From Brucella pseudogrignonensis (lineage in GTDB: Bacteria > Pseudomonadota > Alphaproteobacteria > Rhizobiales > Rhizobiaceae), in contig NZ_JAVLAT010000003.1 in assembly GCF_032190615.1 (NCBI RefSeq), positions 434,001 through 498,000 of the forward strand: DNA of 64,000 nucleotides. Direction: 5' to 3'. The notes beneath the pieces were generated by a model, which saw only the letters and a list, made by a program, of their open reading frames with translations, did no database searches and was not told where the DNA came from. Below are positions 10,448 through 20,069 of this stretch, one piece after another (position 1 is the first letter of the stretch; each line of letters opens with the position of its first letter). Position numbers and translations under genes: made by a program.

Positions 10448-11556
10448 TTAATGATGGAAACGGGACATGGACAGTCCCGAAATATCGGTCGGAGTCCGAC
10501 CTTCCGTTACCAGTTCGGCCATGACAGCCCCTGCGGCGGGTCCAAGCTGGAAGCCGTGCAGGGAAAAGCCGAACTGATAAAACAGACCTTGATGGCGCGT
10601 TGACGGTCCAAATACTGGCAGGTCGTCGGCCATCTTGCCTTCGATGCCAGCCCATGCGCGCACAATGGTCGCCTGGCGCATGATCTCGAACAAATCGAAT
10701 ACTGTGCGCACGCTCTCGCGCAGTTTTCCCCAGTTGAGCAATGTCGTGTTGCTTGCAGGATCGGCGACACCAAGATGACCACCGCCGATCAGCACGGTGC
10801 CATTTGCAAACTGCTTGAAGGAAAGCTTGCGGCTGCGCAGGATCACCACCGGATCAATGAAATGCGGCACGCGCGAAGTGATCATCAGCATGGGGGCGAC
10901 GGCTTTCATCGGCACAGCCTCGCCGAATTGTTCGGCAAAGCCACCACCCCATGCGCCAGCGGCAATAATGAGATTGGGAGCCGTGAATGTCTCGCCGCCC
11001 ACATCGACATGCCAAAGGCCTTTTTTTTCCGGACATTGCCAGCGCTCGCGCCTTCAATGATCGTTGCCCCTAGTTGTGCAGCGCGCCGACGAAAGGCGCT
11101 TGTCGTACGGGCGGGCTGAGCGGCGCCATCACGACGCGAAATGATACCTCCGGTGCAGCTTTCAGCAACCGCAGGCAGAAGCGCACGGATTTCCTCGGCG
11201 GAAATCAGCTCTTCGTGGGTGAAACCTTTGGCGTTGAGTTTTGCAACCCGGTCGATACAGGTTTGCAGATCGGCCTGCGTTTCTGCGACCAGCACCTGTC
11301 CGTGACTGTCGAAAGCGCAATCATCATCGACCAGATCGCCAATATTTTCCCAAAGCTCCATGGAGCGGATAGAAAGCGGTATTTCGGCAATATCGCGCAT
11401 GAGCTGGCGTACGCCGCCCGCATTGACGCCAGAGGCATGACGACCGGCATAGTCCTTTTCAATCAGAACGGGTTTAAGCCCCTTCCTCGCGAGGTGCAGC
11501 GCGGTTGAACATCCGTGCAACCCGCCGCCGATGATGATGGTGTCGTGAACGATCAT
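10448..11556 (-). pseudogene. DAO-fold FAD oxidoreductase split by a frameshift in an A8 tract
   Basis: The N-terminal part (11556 down to about 11030) starts MIVHDTIIIGGGLHGCSTAL, a GxGxxG FAD-binding motif. The C-terminal part (about 11020 down to 10448) continues in another frame from GGETFTAPNLIIAAGAWGG to the stop. The frames meet at eight consecutive A residues on the coding strand (T tract 11021-11028); one more A would restore a single protein of about 369 residues. The start overlaps the preceding gene by ATGA. It may be a true pseudogene, a sequencing error, or a slippage-corrected or phase-variable gene. It has no counterpart in operon 1. Confidence 0.82.
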
Positions 11557-12977
11557 TCGCGCACCACCGCTTTATAGGCGATCTCATCAGTGGGGAGATC
11601 GGCAAGCTCATTCAGCGCAATCGGCTTGATGGGCGCGCGCAGGCGATAATAACCGATTTTCTGTGGTGTGGTCTTGCATGCCTTAGCCATCAATTCGGTC
11701 ATGGTCAAACCACAAAGGCGTCCCTGACACGGTCCCATGCCGGTGCGCAGGTAGGCCTTGGCTTGATTGGGACCGCTGGCACCCGTTTCCACCGCTTTCA
11801 AAACGTCACGGGCCCGGATTTCCTCGCAACGGCAGACTATTGTATCTCCATCGGGAATACGGAATTGTTCGGCAGGCTTATAGAGAATATCGAGGAAGGC
11901 GCGTCCCTTTTCCGCCCTTATCAGAGCTTTGCGCGTTTCATCCATCGTGTGCTGAGATACGCTGATATCTTGGGCTTTGAGCGCACCAAGCGCTGCAATG
12001 CGTCCACGCTCAAGCGCTGCCTGAGCGCCGCCAATGCCTGCACCATCACCTGCAATATAAATGCCCGGCAGATTGGTTTGTCCGTTTTCGTCGAGCACGG
12101 GACGCCAGCACAATTGCGCATCGTCCCACTCGTGCTTGACACCAGCCGCCATGGCGAGGTTGACATTGGGCACGACGCCCTGATGCAGCAACAAAACATC
12201 GGCTGCGAGCGTTTCGAATTTTCCATTTGCCGTATAGCTCACCGAAGCAAGCTGCCCATCGCCAAGCGCTTTGATCGCCGTAACATTATTGACGATAGAG
12301 GCTTGTCGCTTAACCTCGCACAGCATTTTGATGCCCTTAGCGAGATAGGGCGATGTCAGAAAGGGAAGCGCTTTTGGCAGGGCTGCGGATAGATTGCCCT
12401 TCGGCGTCGTGACCAGAATTCGCTCGATTTTCCCGCCAAGCCGCAATATCTGTGCGGACAAAAGCCAGAGCAAGGGTCCTTGGCCCGCGATGACCAGTTT
12501 GCCATCAGGCACGAGGCCCGCATTTTTGATCAGCGTCTGGGCGGCACCTGCCGTCATTACACCGGGCAAGGTCCAGCCGGGAATTGGAAAAGGGCGTTCT
12601 TGCGCGCCTGTGGCGATGATCACCTGTCCAGCCTTGACGAAGCATGATCCTCCGCCAATCGAAATCGCCAATTCCAGCGAGGCATCGAGCGACCAGACCG
12701 TGGCGCGATGCAGGATTTCAGCACCACTGGCGCGCAGGGCATCGACATGCGACTTTCCCGACCAGTAATCGCTTCCCAAAATGTCAGGCTTTTTGACCGG
12801 GGTGGCCATGATCGAGCGCCAGACCTGTCCGCCGGGACCGGCATTTTCATCCAGCATCAGGGTGCGTGCGCCACCCGAGGCGGCAGTGGTTGCGGCGGCA
12901 ATACCGGCTGGACCTGCGCCAATCACCACGACATCGTAATTTTCATACAAGGGGCGGCTCGTTTGCGGATGGGTCAT
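11553..12977 (-). CDS. FAD/NAD(P)-binding large subunit of opine/HcnB-type dehydrogenase, operon 2
   Basis: 474-residue homologue of the protein at 1055-2545. It has GAGPAG at about residues 21-26, a second nucleotide-binding GQGPLLWLL segment, and a C-terminal 2Fe-2S site CRCEE plus GMGPCQGRLC. The cysteine preceding GMGPC in operon 1 (CGMGPC) is TGMGPC here, so the cluster still has the CxC and Cx4C pairs. Start and stop overlap the neighbouring genes by ATGA junctions, so subunits are coupled in translation. Substrate unknown. Confidence 0.9.
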   Translation of the reverse strand: MTHPQTSRPLYENYDVVVIGAGPAGIAAATTAASGGARTLMLDENAGPGGQVWRSIMATPVKKPDILGSDYWSGKSHVDALRASGAEILHRATVWSLDASLELAISIGGGSCFVKAGQVIIATGAQERPFPIPGWTLPGVMTAGAAQTLIKNAGLVPDGKLVIAGQGPLLWLLSAQILRLGGKIERILVTTPKGNLSAALPKALPFLTSPYLAKGIKMLCEVKRQASIVNNVTAIKALGDGQLASVSYTANGKFETLAADVLLLHQGVVPNVNLAMAAGVKHEWDDAQLCWRPVLDENGQTNLPGIYIAGDGAGIGGAQAALERGRIAALGALKAQDISVSQHTMDETRKALIRAEKGRAFLDILYKPAEQFRIPDGDTIVCRCEEIRARDVLKAVETGASGPNQAKAYLRTGMGPCQGRLCGLTMTELMAKACKTTPQKIGYYRLRAPIKPIALNELADLPTDEIAYKAVVRE

Positions 12978-13270
12978 TTGCCAAGCTCCCTCTTTCCCTT
13001 CTGGATTTCGATTTGCATGCCGGAGGCAACGGGCACGAGACAGCCTTGTCGGTTGCCCACGCCATCAATTGTCACAAGGCAGTCGAAGCAGACGCCCATC
13101 ATGCAATAGGGAAGGCGCGGTGTACCGCTGACGGCTGTGGAACGGCGAGCATCGATCCCTGAAGACAGAAGGGCAGCGGCGACCGTATCGCCTTCATGGG
13201 CGATGAATTTATGCCCTTCGATGAAAATTTCTACCGGGGTGCGGTCATCTTTTACTGCGGATTTGTACAT
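12974..13270 (-). CDS. Small 2Fe-2S ferredoxin-like subunit, operon 2
   Basis: 98-residue HcnA-type protein with four cysteines in the pattern Cx4Cx2Cx12C within PYCMMGVCFDCLV and RQGC. ATG 13270 has AGGA eight bases upstream; a TTG seven codons earlier is possible but less likely. It overlaps the large-subunit gene by four bases and lies 24 bases after the DAO subunit gene, the same order as in operon 1. Confidence 0.88.
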   Translation of the reverse strand: MYKSAVKDDRTPVEIFIEGHKFIAHEGDTVAAALLSSGIDARRSTAVSGTPRLPYCMMGVCFDCLVTIDGVGNRQGCLVPVASGMQIEIQKGKRELGK

Positions 13271-13294
13271 GATGGTTCCTGCGGCTTTCAACGC

Positions 13295-14419
13295 TCAGAG
13301 GGTTGCGGGCGCATCGGAGAAACGTTGTGCCGAAAAGGCCGAAACCTTGGCTGGGTCGAGCGCTCCCTGCTTGATCATGGCGGCGATTTCCAGCGCGTGC
13401 TGGGAGGCGAGCGTGACACCTGAATGGCAGCAGGTGACGAAGGCTCCCGGACAGGCGCTCGACTGGTCGTAAATGGGAAATCCGTCGCGGGTCATCACGC
13501 GGATACCGGCCCAGCTGCGCACGATGTTCAAGGCGCCCAGACGCGGAAATGTGCGGCGGGCACGGTCCGCGATAACCGTACTCACGGGCAGGCGGGCAAC
13601 ACGATCATCAAGATAATCTTCCTTGCTGTCGCCCATCATCACCGTGCCTTCGTCCGTCTGGCGCATAGTGCCGAGCGGGTAATGGAGAAACCGCTCCGTG
13701 CGTTCGCTGACCAGTACCTGACCACGGGTCGGGCTCATCGGGGCAAACAGACCGACCTGTGTGGCAAGCTTCTCGTTTTCATTGCCGGCTGCGAGAACGA
13801 TCTTGCCCGATGTAACAATGCCATTTTTGGTTTTCAGCGTGAATTCGCCACCCTGATGGCGAATTGTTTCAACGCTCTCACCGGGGCGGTAATTGGCCCC
13901 GAACAGGCGCAAGCCTTCATGCAGGGCGCGGTAAGTACGTAGTGAATTCACGTGCCCGTCGGCTGGACTATAGCTTGCGCCAACCACATCCGGGCCGATT
14001 TCCGGCAGGTGACGCGCCAGTTCCTCGCGCCCGACCAGTTCGATCACGTATCCTTCAGGCGCGCCTTGCGCGAACATATGCGTGCGCAGTCTGGCGCGGT
14101 TCTGCATTTCCTTCTCGCTTAGCGCGATGGCAAAACCACCCGGACGCTCATAGCGGACATCAAGTCCGGTCTGTTGTTGCAATTCGTCCGCAAGCTGTGG
14201 CCACAAGCGCGACGCATTGAGGCTCCAGCCTGCATATTCGGGCTTGCCAAGACCCTTGCCCTGCACCCAGATAAGGGCAAAATTGGCGCGTGAGGCCCGC
14301 TTGGTTATGTCGCCTTCGTCAAGCACGCAAACCTTCTCGCCAAGCCGTGCTAGACCCCAGGCAATGGCAGCACCCAACAGCCCGCCGCCGACGACGGTAA
14401 CGTCATAATCGGTACGCAT
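13295..14419 (-). CDS. DAO-fold FAD oxidase subunit (HcnC/OoxB type), operon 2
   Basis: 374-residue flavoprotein, close in length and motifs to the operon 1 subunit at 2837-3964. The N-terminus VTVVGGGLLGAAIAWGL binds FAD, followed by SRANFALIWVQGKG and, near the C-terminus, SWAGIRVMTRDGFPIYDQS and GVTLASQHALEIA. It should be the catalytic amine-oxidising subunit with the two iron-sulfur proteins encoded downstream. It follows the permease gene by nine bases. Confidence 0.91.
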   Translation of the reverse strand: MRTDYDVTVVGGGLLGAAIAWGLARLGEKVCVLDEGDITKRASRANFALIWVQGKGLGKPEYAGWSLNASRLWPQLADELQQQTGLDVRYERPGGFAIALSEKEMQNRARLRTHMFAQGAPEGYVIELVGREELARHLPEIGPDVVGASYSPADGHVNSLRTYRALHEGLRLFGANYRPGESVETIRHQGGEFTLKTKNGIVTSGKIVLAAGNENEKLATQVGLFAPMSPTRGQVLVSERTERFLHYPLGTMRQTDEGTVMMGDSKEDYLDDRVARLPVSTVIADRARRTFPRLGALNIVRSWAGIRVMTRDGFPIYDQSSACPGAFVTCCHSGVTLASQHALEIAAMIKQGALDPAKVSAFSAQRFSDAPATL

Positions 14420-14428
14420 CGTTCTTTC

Positions 14429-15235
14429 CTATCGGTTTTTGTCGCTATGACCGGACAGCATCGCTTCCAGCCCATACAAACGGTCAAGCAGGACCAGCAT
14501 GATCATCGTGATGGCGATCACCACCGCCGAGACGGATGTGACGAGTGGATCGATATTGTCCTGCACATAAAGGAACATGCGCACGGGCAATGTTTCGGTG
14601 CCCGGGGCTGCCAGAAAGACGGTCATGGTCACTTCATCAAAGGACTGGATGAAGGCCAAGGCCCAGCCGCTGATGACGCCCGGCAGGATCAATGGCAGGG
14701 TGACCCGCCGGAAAAGCGTCCAGTTATTCGCACCAAGCGAGACGCCAGCCATTTCGATCGAGCGATCCATGCCAACTGCTGCGGCAAGTGTGAGCCTGAG
14801 AGCAAAGGGAAACACCACCACGATATGGGCGATCACCAGTGCGGTCATTGTCCCTGAAAGATTACCCATCGAGAAAAAGCGCAGGAATGCGATACCCAGC
14901 ACGACATGAGGGATCATCAGTGGTGACAAGAACAGCGCCGAAAGAAAGCCGCGTCCGGGGAAATGATAGCGGGCGATGGCCAGTGCCGCGGGGACCGCGA
15001 CCATGACGGCGATGGTGGATGAAATCATGCCAAGCTTGAGACTGGTCAGGAAGGCGCGGATGAATTCGGGATAGTTAGCGATCTCATAAAACCAGCGCAG
15101 CGAGAACGTGCTGGTCGGTAGCGCGAGATAGCCTTCGGGCGTGAAGGCCATCAGGCACACTACGAAGATGGGCGCGGTCATGAAAATCACGAAAAGTGTA
15201 TGGAAAATCAGTGCTATGGGACCGTTGCGGCTCAT
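14429..15235 (-). CDS. ABC transporter permease, PotC type
   Basis: 268-residue inner-membrane permease of the spermidine/putrescine (PotC) family with about six hydrophobic helices and a typical EAA loop (EMAGVSLGANNWTLFRRVTL). It overlaps the partner permease by four bases. Importers of this class take up polyamines, opines such as mannopine, and other cationic organics, so the transported compound probably differs from that of operon 1. Confidence 0.92.
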   Translation of the reverse strand: MSRNGPIALIFHTLFVIFMTAPIFVVCLMAFTPEGYLALPTSTFSLRWFYEIANYPEFIRAFLTSLKLGMISSTIAVMVAVPAALAIARYHFPGRGFLSALFLSPLMIPHVVLGIAFLRFFSMGNLSGTMTALVIAHIVVVFPFALRLTLAAAVGMDRSIEMAGVSLGANNWTLFRRVTLPLILPGVISGWALAFIQSFDEVTMTVFLAAPGTETLPVRMFLYVQDNIDPLVTSVSAVVIAITMIMLVLLDRLYGLEAMLSGHSDKNR

Positions 15236-16101
15236 TTGAATACCTCCGCGTAACGGCGCTCGATCAGGCTGTTACAGCCGACGATAATGAGAACGATGCC
15301 AATCAAAAGCAGCACCGCGACAGTCGCACCGAGCGGCCAGTCGAGCGTGTTAAGAAATTCGTCATAGGCAAGGGTCGAAGCGACTTTCAGGCGTCGCCCG
15401 CCAATTATGGCAGGGGTGGCGAAAGCTGAGGCGCTAAGCGCAAAGACAATGATCGAACCCGAAAGAATGCCGGGCATGATCTGGGGAAGGATAACGCGCC
15501 GGATAACCGTCATCTGGCCCGCGCCCAGTGACAGGGCCGCGTTTTCAATCTGTGGATCAAGCTTCTGGAGCGTGGTCCAGACCGAAAGAACCATAAAGGG
15601 CATCATGACATGGGCCAGCGCGATAACGACGCCGGTCTCAGTGAACATGAAAGGAAGTGGCGCATCGATCACGCCCAGCGACATCAGCGCCTTGTTGGCC
15701 ACGCCATTATTGCCGCCAAAAAGCAGCGCCCATCCGAGCGTGCGGGCGACGACCGAAAGCAGCAGCGGACCAAGGATGATGAGTAGGAAAAAACCTTTCC
15801 AGCGCTTGTTCATGCGGTTGAGAATATAGGCTTCGGGTGCGCCGACAAGGGCTGCGAGCAAGGTCGCAAAAAGCGATATGCGCAAGGTGCGCAGGAACAT
15901 TTCGCCGAAATAGGAATCGGTCAGGACTTCCTGCCAGTTTTCCAGCGTAAATGTTTCGACGATGCCAGTATACTGGCCCCAGCTGTAAAATGACAGCAAA
16001 ACTGTCATCACAAGCGGAATGATCACTACGGCGAGAAACAGGATGGTTGCCGGCAGGATAAGCGCGAAGGCAGATTTATAGCTGTTACTTGTTGCCATCA
16101 T
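15232..16101 (-). CDS. ABC transporter permease, PotB type
   Basis: 289-residue permease of the PotB class, with an N-terminal helix (ILPATILFLAVVIIPLVMTVLL) and an EAA loop around AALSLGAGQMTVIRRVILPQ. It overlaps the ATPase gene upstream and the PotC-type gene downstream by four bases each, an unbroken translationally coupled transport set. Confidence 0.92.
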   Translation of the reverse strand: MMATSNSYKSAFALILPATILFLAVVIIPLVMTVLLSFYSWGQYTGIVETFTLENWQEVLTDSYFGEMFLRTLRISLFATLLAALVGAPEAYILNRMNKRWKGFFLLIILGPLLLSVVARTLGWALLFGGNNGVANKALMSLGVIDAPLPFMFTETGVVIALAHVMMPFMVLSVWTTLQKLDPQIENAALSLGAGQMTVIRRVILPQIMPGILSGSIIVFALSASAFATPAIIGGRRLKVASTLAYDEFLNTLDWPLGATVAVLLLIGIVLIIVGCNSLIERRYAEVFK

Positions 16102-17129
16102 TGACCTCCCACGTAGCGGATGGTCATGTTTGTCTCGTGCCAGTCGAGGTGGACAGTCTGTCCTTCTTCAACGGGCGGCACACCATCATTTTGCCGAATG
16201 ACCAGTGCTTCGCCTTGTTCGCTCTCGCATTGGTAGAGCCAACTATTGCCCTGAAAAATACGGTTTACAACGCGCGCAGCAAGGCCCTGATCGGCAAAGA
16301 AGATTTTTTCGGGTCGGATATTGACGATGACGGAGCCCGTGGGTGCGTTGGCAGAGGCTGGACGTGTTTGCGAGCCACATTGCAAAAGGCCATCGGCAAT
16401 CTCGCCGCGAAAACTGTTAGTCGTGCCAAGAAATTGCGCGACGAAATGCGTTGCCGGGTATTCATATGCGGCAAGCGGCGTATCGACCTGTTCGATCTGT
16501 CCCTTGCTCATGACGACAATGCGGTCCGACAGCGCCATAGCCTCTTGTTGATCATGAGTCACCAGAATGGTTGTGGTGCCGATAGTTCGTTGCAGACGAC
16601 GCAATTCGATCTGCATTTCCTCGCGCATCTTGGCGTCGAGGTTGGAAAGCGGCTCGTCCAGCAAAAGCAATTCCGGCTTGATAACCAGTGCACGGGCAAG
16701 GGCGACACGCTGCTGCTGCCCACCCGACATGCGGCGCGGATGGCGCTCTTCATAACCGGCAAGACCGACCATTTGCAGCGCTTCTTGCACGCGCGTGATG
16801 CGCTCCGACTTGGCGACGCCACGCATTTCCAAGCCAAAAGCCACATTTTCCGCAGCCGTCATGTGCGGGAACAGGGCATAGCTTTGAAAGACGATGCCAA
16901 GTCCACGCTGAGCCGGTTTGACTTTTGTCAGATCACGACCGTTGAGATGGATGCTGCCTGCGCTCGTATCTAGAAATCCGGCGATCATTTGCAGCGTCGT
17001 TGTCTTGCCGCAGCCAGAAGGGCCAAGCAGGGAAATAAACTCGCCCTTTTCGACGGAGAGGGAGAAGTTCTCCACTGCCACCTGATCACCAAAGCGTTTC
17101 TGGACGCTTGAGAGTTCAAGAAAACCCAT
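16098..17129 (-). CDS. ABC transporter ATP-binding protein, PotA type
   Basis: 343-residue ATPase with Walker A GPSGCGKTT at 36-44, signature [15 protein letters not shown], Walker B LLLLDEPLSNLDAK and the H-loop VTHDQQEA. A C-terminal TOBE-like domain after residue 240 is typical of the PotA/UgpC class. It drives import through the permeases encoded directly downstream. A 181-base gap separates it from the binding-protein gene upstream; I see no gene in that gap. Confidence 0.93.
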   Translation of the reverse strand: MGFLELSSVQKRFGDQVAVENFSLSVEKGEFISLLGPSGCGKTTTLQMIAGFLDTSAGSIHLNGRDLTKVKPAQRGLGIVFQSYALFPHMTAAENVAFGLEMRGVAKSERITRVQEALQMVGLAGYEERHPRRMSGGQQQRVALARALVIKPELLLLDEPLSNLDAKMREEMQIELRRLQRTIGTTTILVTHDQQEAMALSDRIVVMSKGQIEQVDTPLAAYEYPATHFVAQFLGTTNSFRGEIADGLLQCGSQTRPASANAPTGSVIVNIRPEKIFFADQGLAARVVNRIFQGNSWLYQCESEQGEALVIRQNDGVPPVEEGQTVHLDWHETNMTIRYVGGQ

Positions 17130-17310
17130 TGCAAAAAATCTCCATTATTGATGGGCAATGCTGAAAAAGTGCTGGCTGGCTCAGCAGGCTCAAAATCCTG
17201 CGTTCGCCTTGCTGGCTTCAATCATCAATATGTCTTGAAACAAGCCGCGCCACAGAAACGGGATGACGAGTGCCAAACTTGTATGCCGTCGCCATCTCTT
17301 TTCATGCCGA

Positions 17311-18357
17311 TCAGCGTTCGACCTCGCGGTTCCAGCGCTTTGTCCAGATCTCGCGTTCCTTGTTGATGACGGTCCAATCGGCCGTGTAGAGCTTGTCGAT
17401 CGTCTCACCACTTGGCGTCATATCACGCTCGCTTTCAGGCACTTCGACGGCCTTGTTGGACGGGCCATAACCGTATTCCGTCAACATCAGCTTCTGCACA
17501 CGAGGTGTGAGCAGTTCCTTGATAAAGGCTTCAGCCATAGGCGATGCGTCAGGCTTGTCGATGGCGCAGGTCGCAGCCAGAAGGGTTACGGCTTTCTCTT
17601 TCGGGTAGACAAAAGCAATGGGAAAGCCCGTTTGGGCGAAGGATTTGACTCGGCCGGTTCCCCAGACACCGAGAACGGTTTGTCCCGACTGGAACAACTC
17701 CGTCATCTTGCCCGGTGATGGCTCATAAGCCAGAACATTGTCATTGACCTTTTCGATCATGGCATCGAAACCGGGATCGATATTGTTTTCGTCACCACCA
17801 TTCATTTTGGCAAACATCAAAACTGTGTGCAGTCCATAGCTGTTGTTGATCGGCGGAATGACGATCTTGCCCTTGTATTTTGGATCGGCCAGATCTGCCC
17901 AGGATGTGGGCGCGTCCCAGCCTTGCTTGACAAAATAATCCTTGTTGTACATCAGCCCCGTGGCGACGATGCCCACGGCCACAGCCTTGTCTTCTGGAAA
18001 ACGGGCAACATCGTAGATTTCGCCCGACGGTAGGTTCGACAAAGGCTTGCAGAAACCGAGCTCGATAGCCTGATACATGGGGCCATCATCAAGCAACATT
18101 ACATCGAAAGGTAGGTTGGAGCGTTGCGCCTGCATCTTGGCGAGCGTGTCGGTGGAATTGCCAGCGATATACTCAACCTTCACCCCGTGCGCTTTTTCAA
18201 ACGGCGGAATGACTTCTTCGCGCATCGTTTTTTCAAAAGTGCCGCCATAACCGCCAATGATCAACGACTTGGTTTGGGAATAGGCAAAAGTGCTCATTCC
18301 ACCGATCAGGCAGAGCGCCAGCGCGGTCACTGCGGTGCCTTTTCCGACAACGGTCAT
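17311..18357 (-). CDS. Periplasmic binding protein, PotD/family-1 type; first gene of operon 2
   Basis: 348-residue extracellular solute-binding protein of the polyamine/opine type with a signal peptide ending near TFAYSQT. Mature motifs include GGYGGTFEKTMREEVIPPFEK and GVKVEYIAGNS, characteristic of PotD-like proteins. ATG 18357 has GGAGG five bases upstream, which decides it over the in-frame ATG at 18369. It is the promoter-proximal gene and faces the LysR gene. The ligand cannot be read from sequence. Confidence 0.9.
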   Translation of the reverse strand: MTVVGKGTAVTALALCLIGGMSTFAYSQTKSLIIGGYGGTFEKTMREEVIPPFEKAHGVKVEYIAGNSTDTLAKMQAQRSNLPFDVMLLDDGPMYQAIELGFCKPLSNLPSGEIYDVARFPEDKAVAVGIVATGLMYNKDYFVKQGWDAPTSWADLADPKYKGKIVIPPINNSYGLHTVLMFAKMNGGDENNIDPGFDAMIEKVNDNVLAYEPSPGKMTELFQSGQTVLGVWGTGRVKSFAQTGFPIAFVYPKEKAVTLLAATCAIDKPDASPMAEAFIKELLTPRVQKLMLTEYGYGPSNKAVEVPESERDMTPSGETIDKLYTADWTVINKEREIWTKRWNREVER

Positions 18358-18452
18358 GAAGTCCTCCATTTACTGTTTTTCACAATGTTCCCTGATTTTC
18401 TTATTTCCTGAATTGACGTCCCATTTGTCAAATGCTTAAAATTTCGCTTTCT

Positions 18453-18467
18453 ATACTCAAATGTTAT
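18453..18467. promoter_or_regulatory. Putative LysR-type operator, variant ATAC-N7-TTAT dyad
   Basis: ATACTCAAATGTTAT lies 12 bases before the LysR start, matching 11 of 15 positions of the site at 7222-7236, and both are followed by G. The shared core ATA..CAAAT.TTATG suggests that the two related LysR regulators read nearly the same operator. Binding is inferred. Confidence 0.68.
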
Positions 18468-18479
18468 GAAAGAGCGCGT

Positions 18480-19385
18480 TTGAACATCAACCATCGCCAA
18501 ATTGAGGCCTTCCGTTCCGTTATTCTTGCGGGAAGCGTGACCAATGCCGCACAACTCATGCGCATAAGCCAACCGGCCGTCAGCCGACTCTTGCGTGACC
18601 TCGCGTCGCATCTGGGGCTTGTCCTTTTTGAAAAACGGGGCTCGGGTCTGGAGCCGACAGCGGCAGCCATCGCACTTTATACCGAGGTCGAGCGGTCCTT
18701 TGTAGGACTTGACCGCATTGCGCGTGTCGCGCAGAATATCAGCAAGAGCCAGACTGGCACGCTACGTATTGCCGCCTTGCCCGCACTCATCAATGGCTAT
18801 TTGCCGCGCTTTGCAGGCGAATATATGGCTGACAGACCCGATGTTTATTTTTCGTTGCAGGGTGTTGTTTCACCGATGGTTCTAGATCTGGTGCTCAACA
18901 ACCAGTGCGATCTCGGCTTTACCGAAAGCCCGATGACCTCATCGGGACTTGCAACGATCAAATTGCCGCCCGTAGCCCGCGTTGTCGTGATGCCGCAGGG
19001 ACACCGGCTGGCCGAGCAGCGATCCATCCATGTGCAAGATCTTCAGGGCGAGGATTTCATCGGTTTGTCCGGATCTTCCGTTGCCCGCGCTGCCGTCGAT
19101 CTAACACTGGATATTCACAACGTCGAAGTGGTCATGCGTGCAGAAACGCCACTGTCGGAAATCGCCTGCGCTCTTGTATCTTCCGGTCTTGGCATCTCGG
19201 TTTGCGATCCCTTTACCGCCAAGGAGTTCATGCATCGCGGCGTGGTAGTGCGCCCCCTGACGCCGCGGGTTGATTCTGTCTTCGACGCTATTTTTCCGCC
19301 GCACCGAGCGCCCTTGCCGCTTGCTATGGATTTCGTGCGTGTGTTGTCGGAAAGAATTCATGCAGACTATCCACATCAGCCTTAA
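18480..19385 (+). CDS. LysR-family regulator, OccR/NocR-like, of operon 2
   Basis: 301-residue LysR-type regulator with an N-terminal helix-turn-helix (AAQLMRISQPAVSRLLRDL) and an effector domain. I chose TTG 18480 because it gives the N-terminus NINHRQIEAFRSV, which aligns with [11 protein letters not shown] of the operon 1 regulator, and GAAAGAG lies just upstream. An ATG at 18432 would add 16 residues that include the putative operator. It is divergent from the PotD-type operon and probably controls it. Confidence 0.88.
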   Translation: MNINHRQIEAFRSVILAGSVTNAAQLMRISQPAVSRLLRDLASHLGLVLFEKRGSGLEPTAAAIALYTEVERSFVGLDRIARVAQNISKSQTGTLRIAALPALINGYLPRFAGEYMADRPDVYFSLQGVVSPMVLDLVLNNQCDLGFTESPMTSSGLATIKLPPVARVVVMPQGHRLAEQRSIHVQDLQGEDFIGLSGSSVARAAVDLTLDIHNVEVVMRAETPLSEIACALVSSGLGISVCDPFTAKEFMHRGVVVRPLTPRVDSVFDAIFPPHRAPLPLAMDFVRVLSERIHADYPHQP

Positions 19386-19394
19386 AAAAAGCAA

Positions 19395-19740
19395 AATTTG
19401 GTACCGTTATCTTAACCCGCGAACGTGCATAATTTTGTCTATGATGCTGATTTTATGCCGACTTCAGGGAGGTGCTTTCACGCCACATATTGGTGGCGGT
19501 CTGGCGCAGTCCGCGAGGTTCTGCTGAGGTGAGAAGGTTGCGGGGTGTTGTTACGTTAACTGCCCTGCAGTTGCCTGCGTGACGGGTTGGGTGTAAATTT
19601 TGGCGATGCAGACATCATCTCCAAGCGTCATCGTTTTCCGCCACAGATCGTTGCTTATACGGTATGGCTTTATCTGCGGTTCAACCTTAGTCTACGTGGT
19701 GTTGTCACGTTAAGTTTCTCTGGCCGGAAAGGTCAGGGCT
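19395..19740. mobile_element. Two facing IS6-family remnants
   Basis: From about 19395 to 19545 the DNA matches the 3' end of the IS6 element at 30041-30856 (ttttgtctatga.gctga, cacgccacat.t.tggcgg). From about 19600 to 19720 the plus strand encodes a degenerate IS6 N-terminus, KRHRFPPQIVAYTVWLYLRF. The pieces are in opposite orientations and both are decayed. The following 140 bases, to 19880, hold nothing I can identify. Confidence 0.7.
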
Positions 19741-19882
19741 CGTAGATATTCAAGCGACACAATCCGCAATTTTTCATGCATCGAAAGCTTTGAGGCGAAG
19801 CTATCGAATTGTTTGTGCAACTCGGCAGCGGGACGGAACTGAAAAGCAGTTGCGGGTAACTGAGTGCTGGACTTCCCTTGAT

Positions 19883-20004
19883 TTAGTGGAGAGCTTCTGA
19901 CACTAATTTACGGTTTATCATCTCTAACTTGATCGGCGATTTATACCCAAGTGCAGAATGTCTGCGCACTGGATTATAGAAGCCGTCAATGTATTCGCCA
20001 ATGG
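19883..20004 (-). pseudogene. C-terminal remnant of a different IS3-family transposase
   Basis: The minus strand encodes about 40 residues, GEYIDGFYNPVRRHSALGYK and on to a stop at 19883. This is the C-terminal signature of IS3-type OrfB integrases (FYN..RRHSALG). It is cut at 20004/20005 by the complete IS3 element that follows, so it is an older element used as an insertion target. Confidence 0.78.
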
Positions 20005-20069
20005 TGTTGATTGCCGCTGAGAACTGCCTGGGGGGCGGACGAAAACTTGGACTATCATGGAGGTAGTTC

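Noticed and set aside
16089..16973. 294-codon plus-strand frame opposite the PotA-type gene
   Set aside because: It mirrors the conserved ATPase gene and its translation is low-complexity and unrecognisable.
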